A stretch of DNA of 6,005 nucleotides from Candidatus Sodaliphilus fimicaballi (lineage in GTDB: Bacteria; Bacteroidota; Bacteroidia; Bacteroidales; Muribaculaceae), in assembly GCA_018065165.1 (NCBI GenBank), contig JAGHTV010000463.1:1-6005 (forward strand). The letters run 5' to 3'. The notes under the pieces were generated by a model. It was not told the origin of the DNA. It made no database searches and was given only the letters and a program-made list of their open reading frames with translations. Position 1 is the first letter of the stretch; every line of letters starts with the position of its first letter. The position numbers and the translations under genes were made by a program. Positions 5,988 through 6,005 of this stretch are shown piece by piece.

Positions 5988-6005
5988 TAAATGCCATCGC
6001 TAACG

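Overview
The window reads as a piece of ordinary chromosome from a member of the Bacteroidota, most likely the order Bacteroidales. The evidence is threefold. The 3347-3469 intergenic region carries Bacteroidetes-type TAnnTTTG promoter elements. None of the genes has an obvious Shine-Dalgarno sequence. The MiaA protein has the Bacteroidetes-style stretch ending in TAAPT. The codon usage and moderate GC look alike across all five genes, so nothing suggests that any of them was recently acquired. The family or genus cannot be fixed from this sequence.

Layout from left to right. Bases 1-94 are an AT-rich leader. A 209-residue HD-domain phosphohydrolase-like protein (95-724, +) is followed after 33 bases by a secreted PBP4/DacB-type D-Ala-D-Ala carboxypeptidase (758-2251, +); the two are probably co-transcribed. 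The 189-base gap that follows separates convergent genes and is almost filled by a 160-base palindromic element (2271-2430) with 20-base inverted ends and three internal triloop hairpins. miaA, the tRNA A37 dimethylallyltransferase gene, runs on the minus strand (3346-2441). A 123-base divergent promoter region (3347-3469) then separates miaA from a secreted acetyl-xylan-esterase-like (CE7/AXE1) hydrolase (3470-4759, +) and, 26 bases further on, an AI-2E/PerM-family membrane protein (4786-5886, +). The last 119 bases have no gene and hold a 12-base tandem repeat that begins at the last gene's stop codon, plus a perfect 8-bp hairpin.

The genes do not form one pathway. They cover cell-wall trimming (PBP4), tRNA modification (MiaA), a secreted ester or carbohydrate hydrolase, a transporter-like membrane protein, and an uncharacterised HD hydrolase. 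I see no defence system, prophage, CRISPR array, RNA gene or new multi-gene system. The items most worth a second look are the MITE/REP-like element at 2271-2430, the changed oxyanion and C-terminal motifs of the CE7-like esterase, and a Gly-to-Cys change in a conserved MiaA segment.
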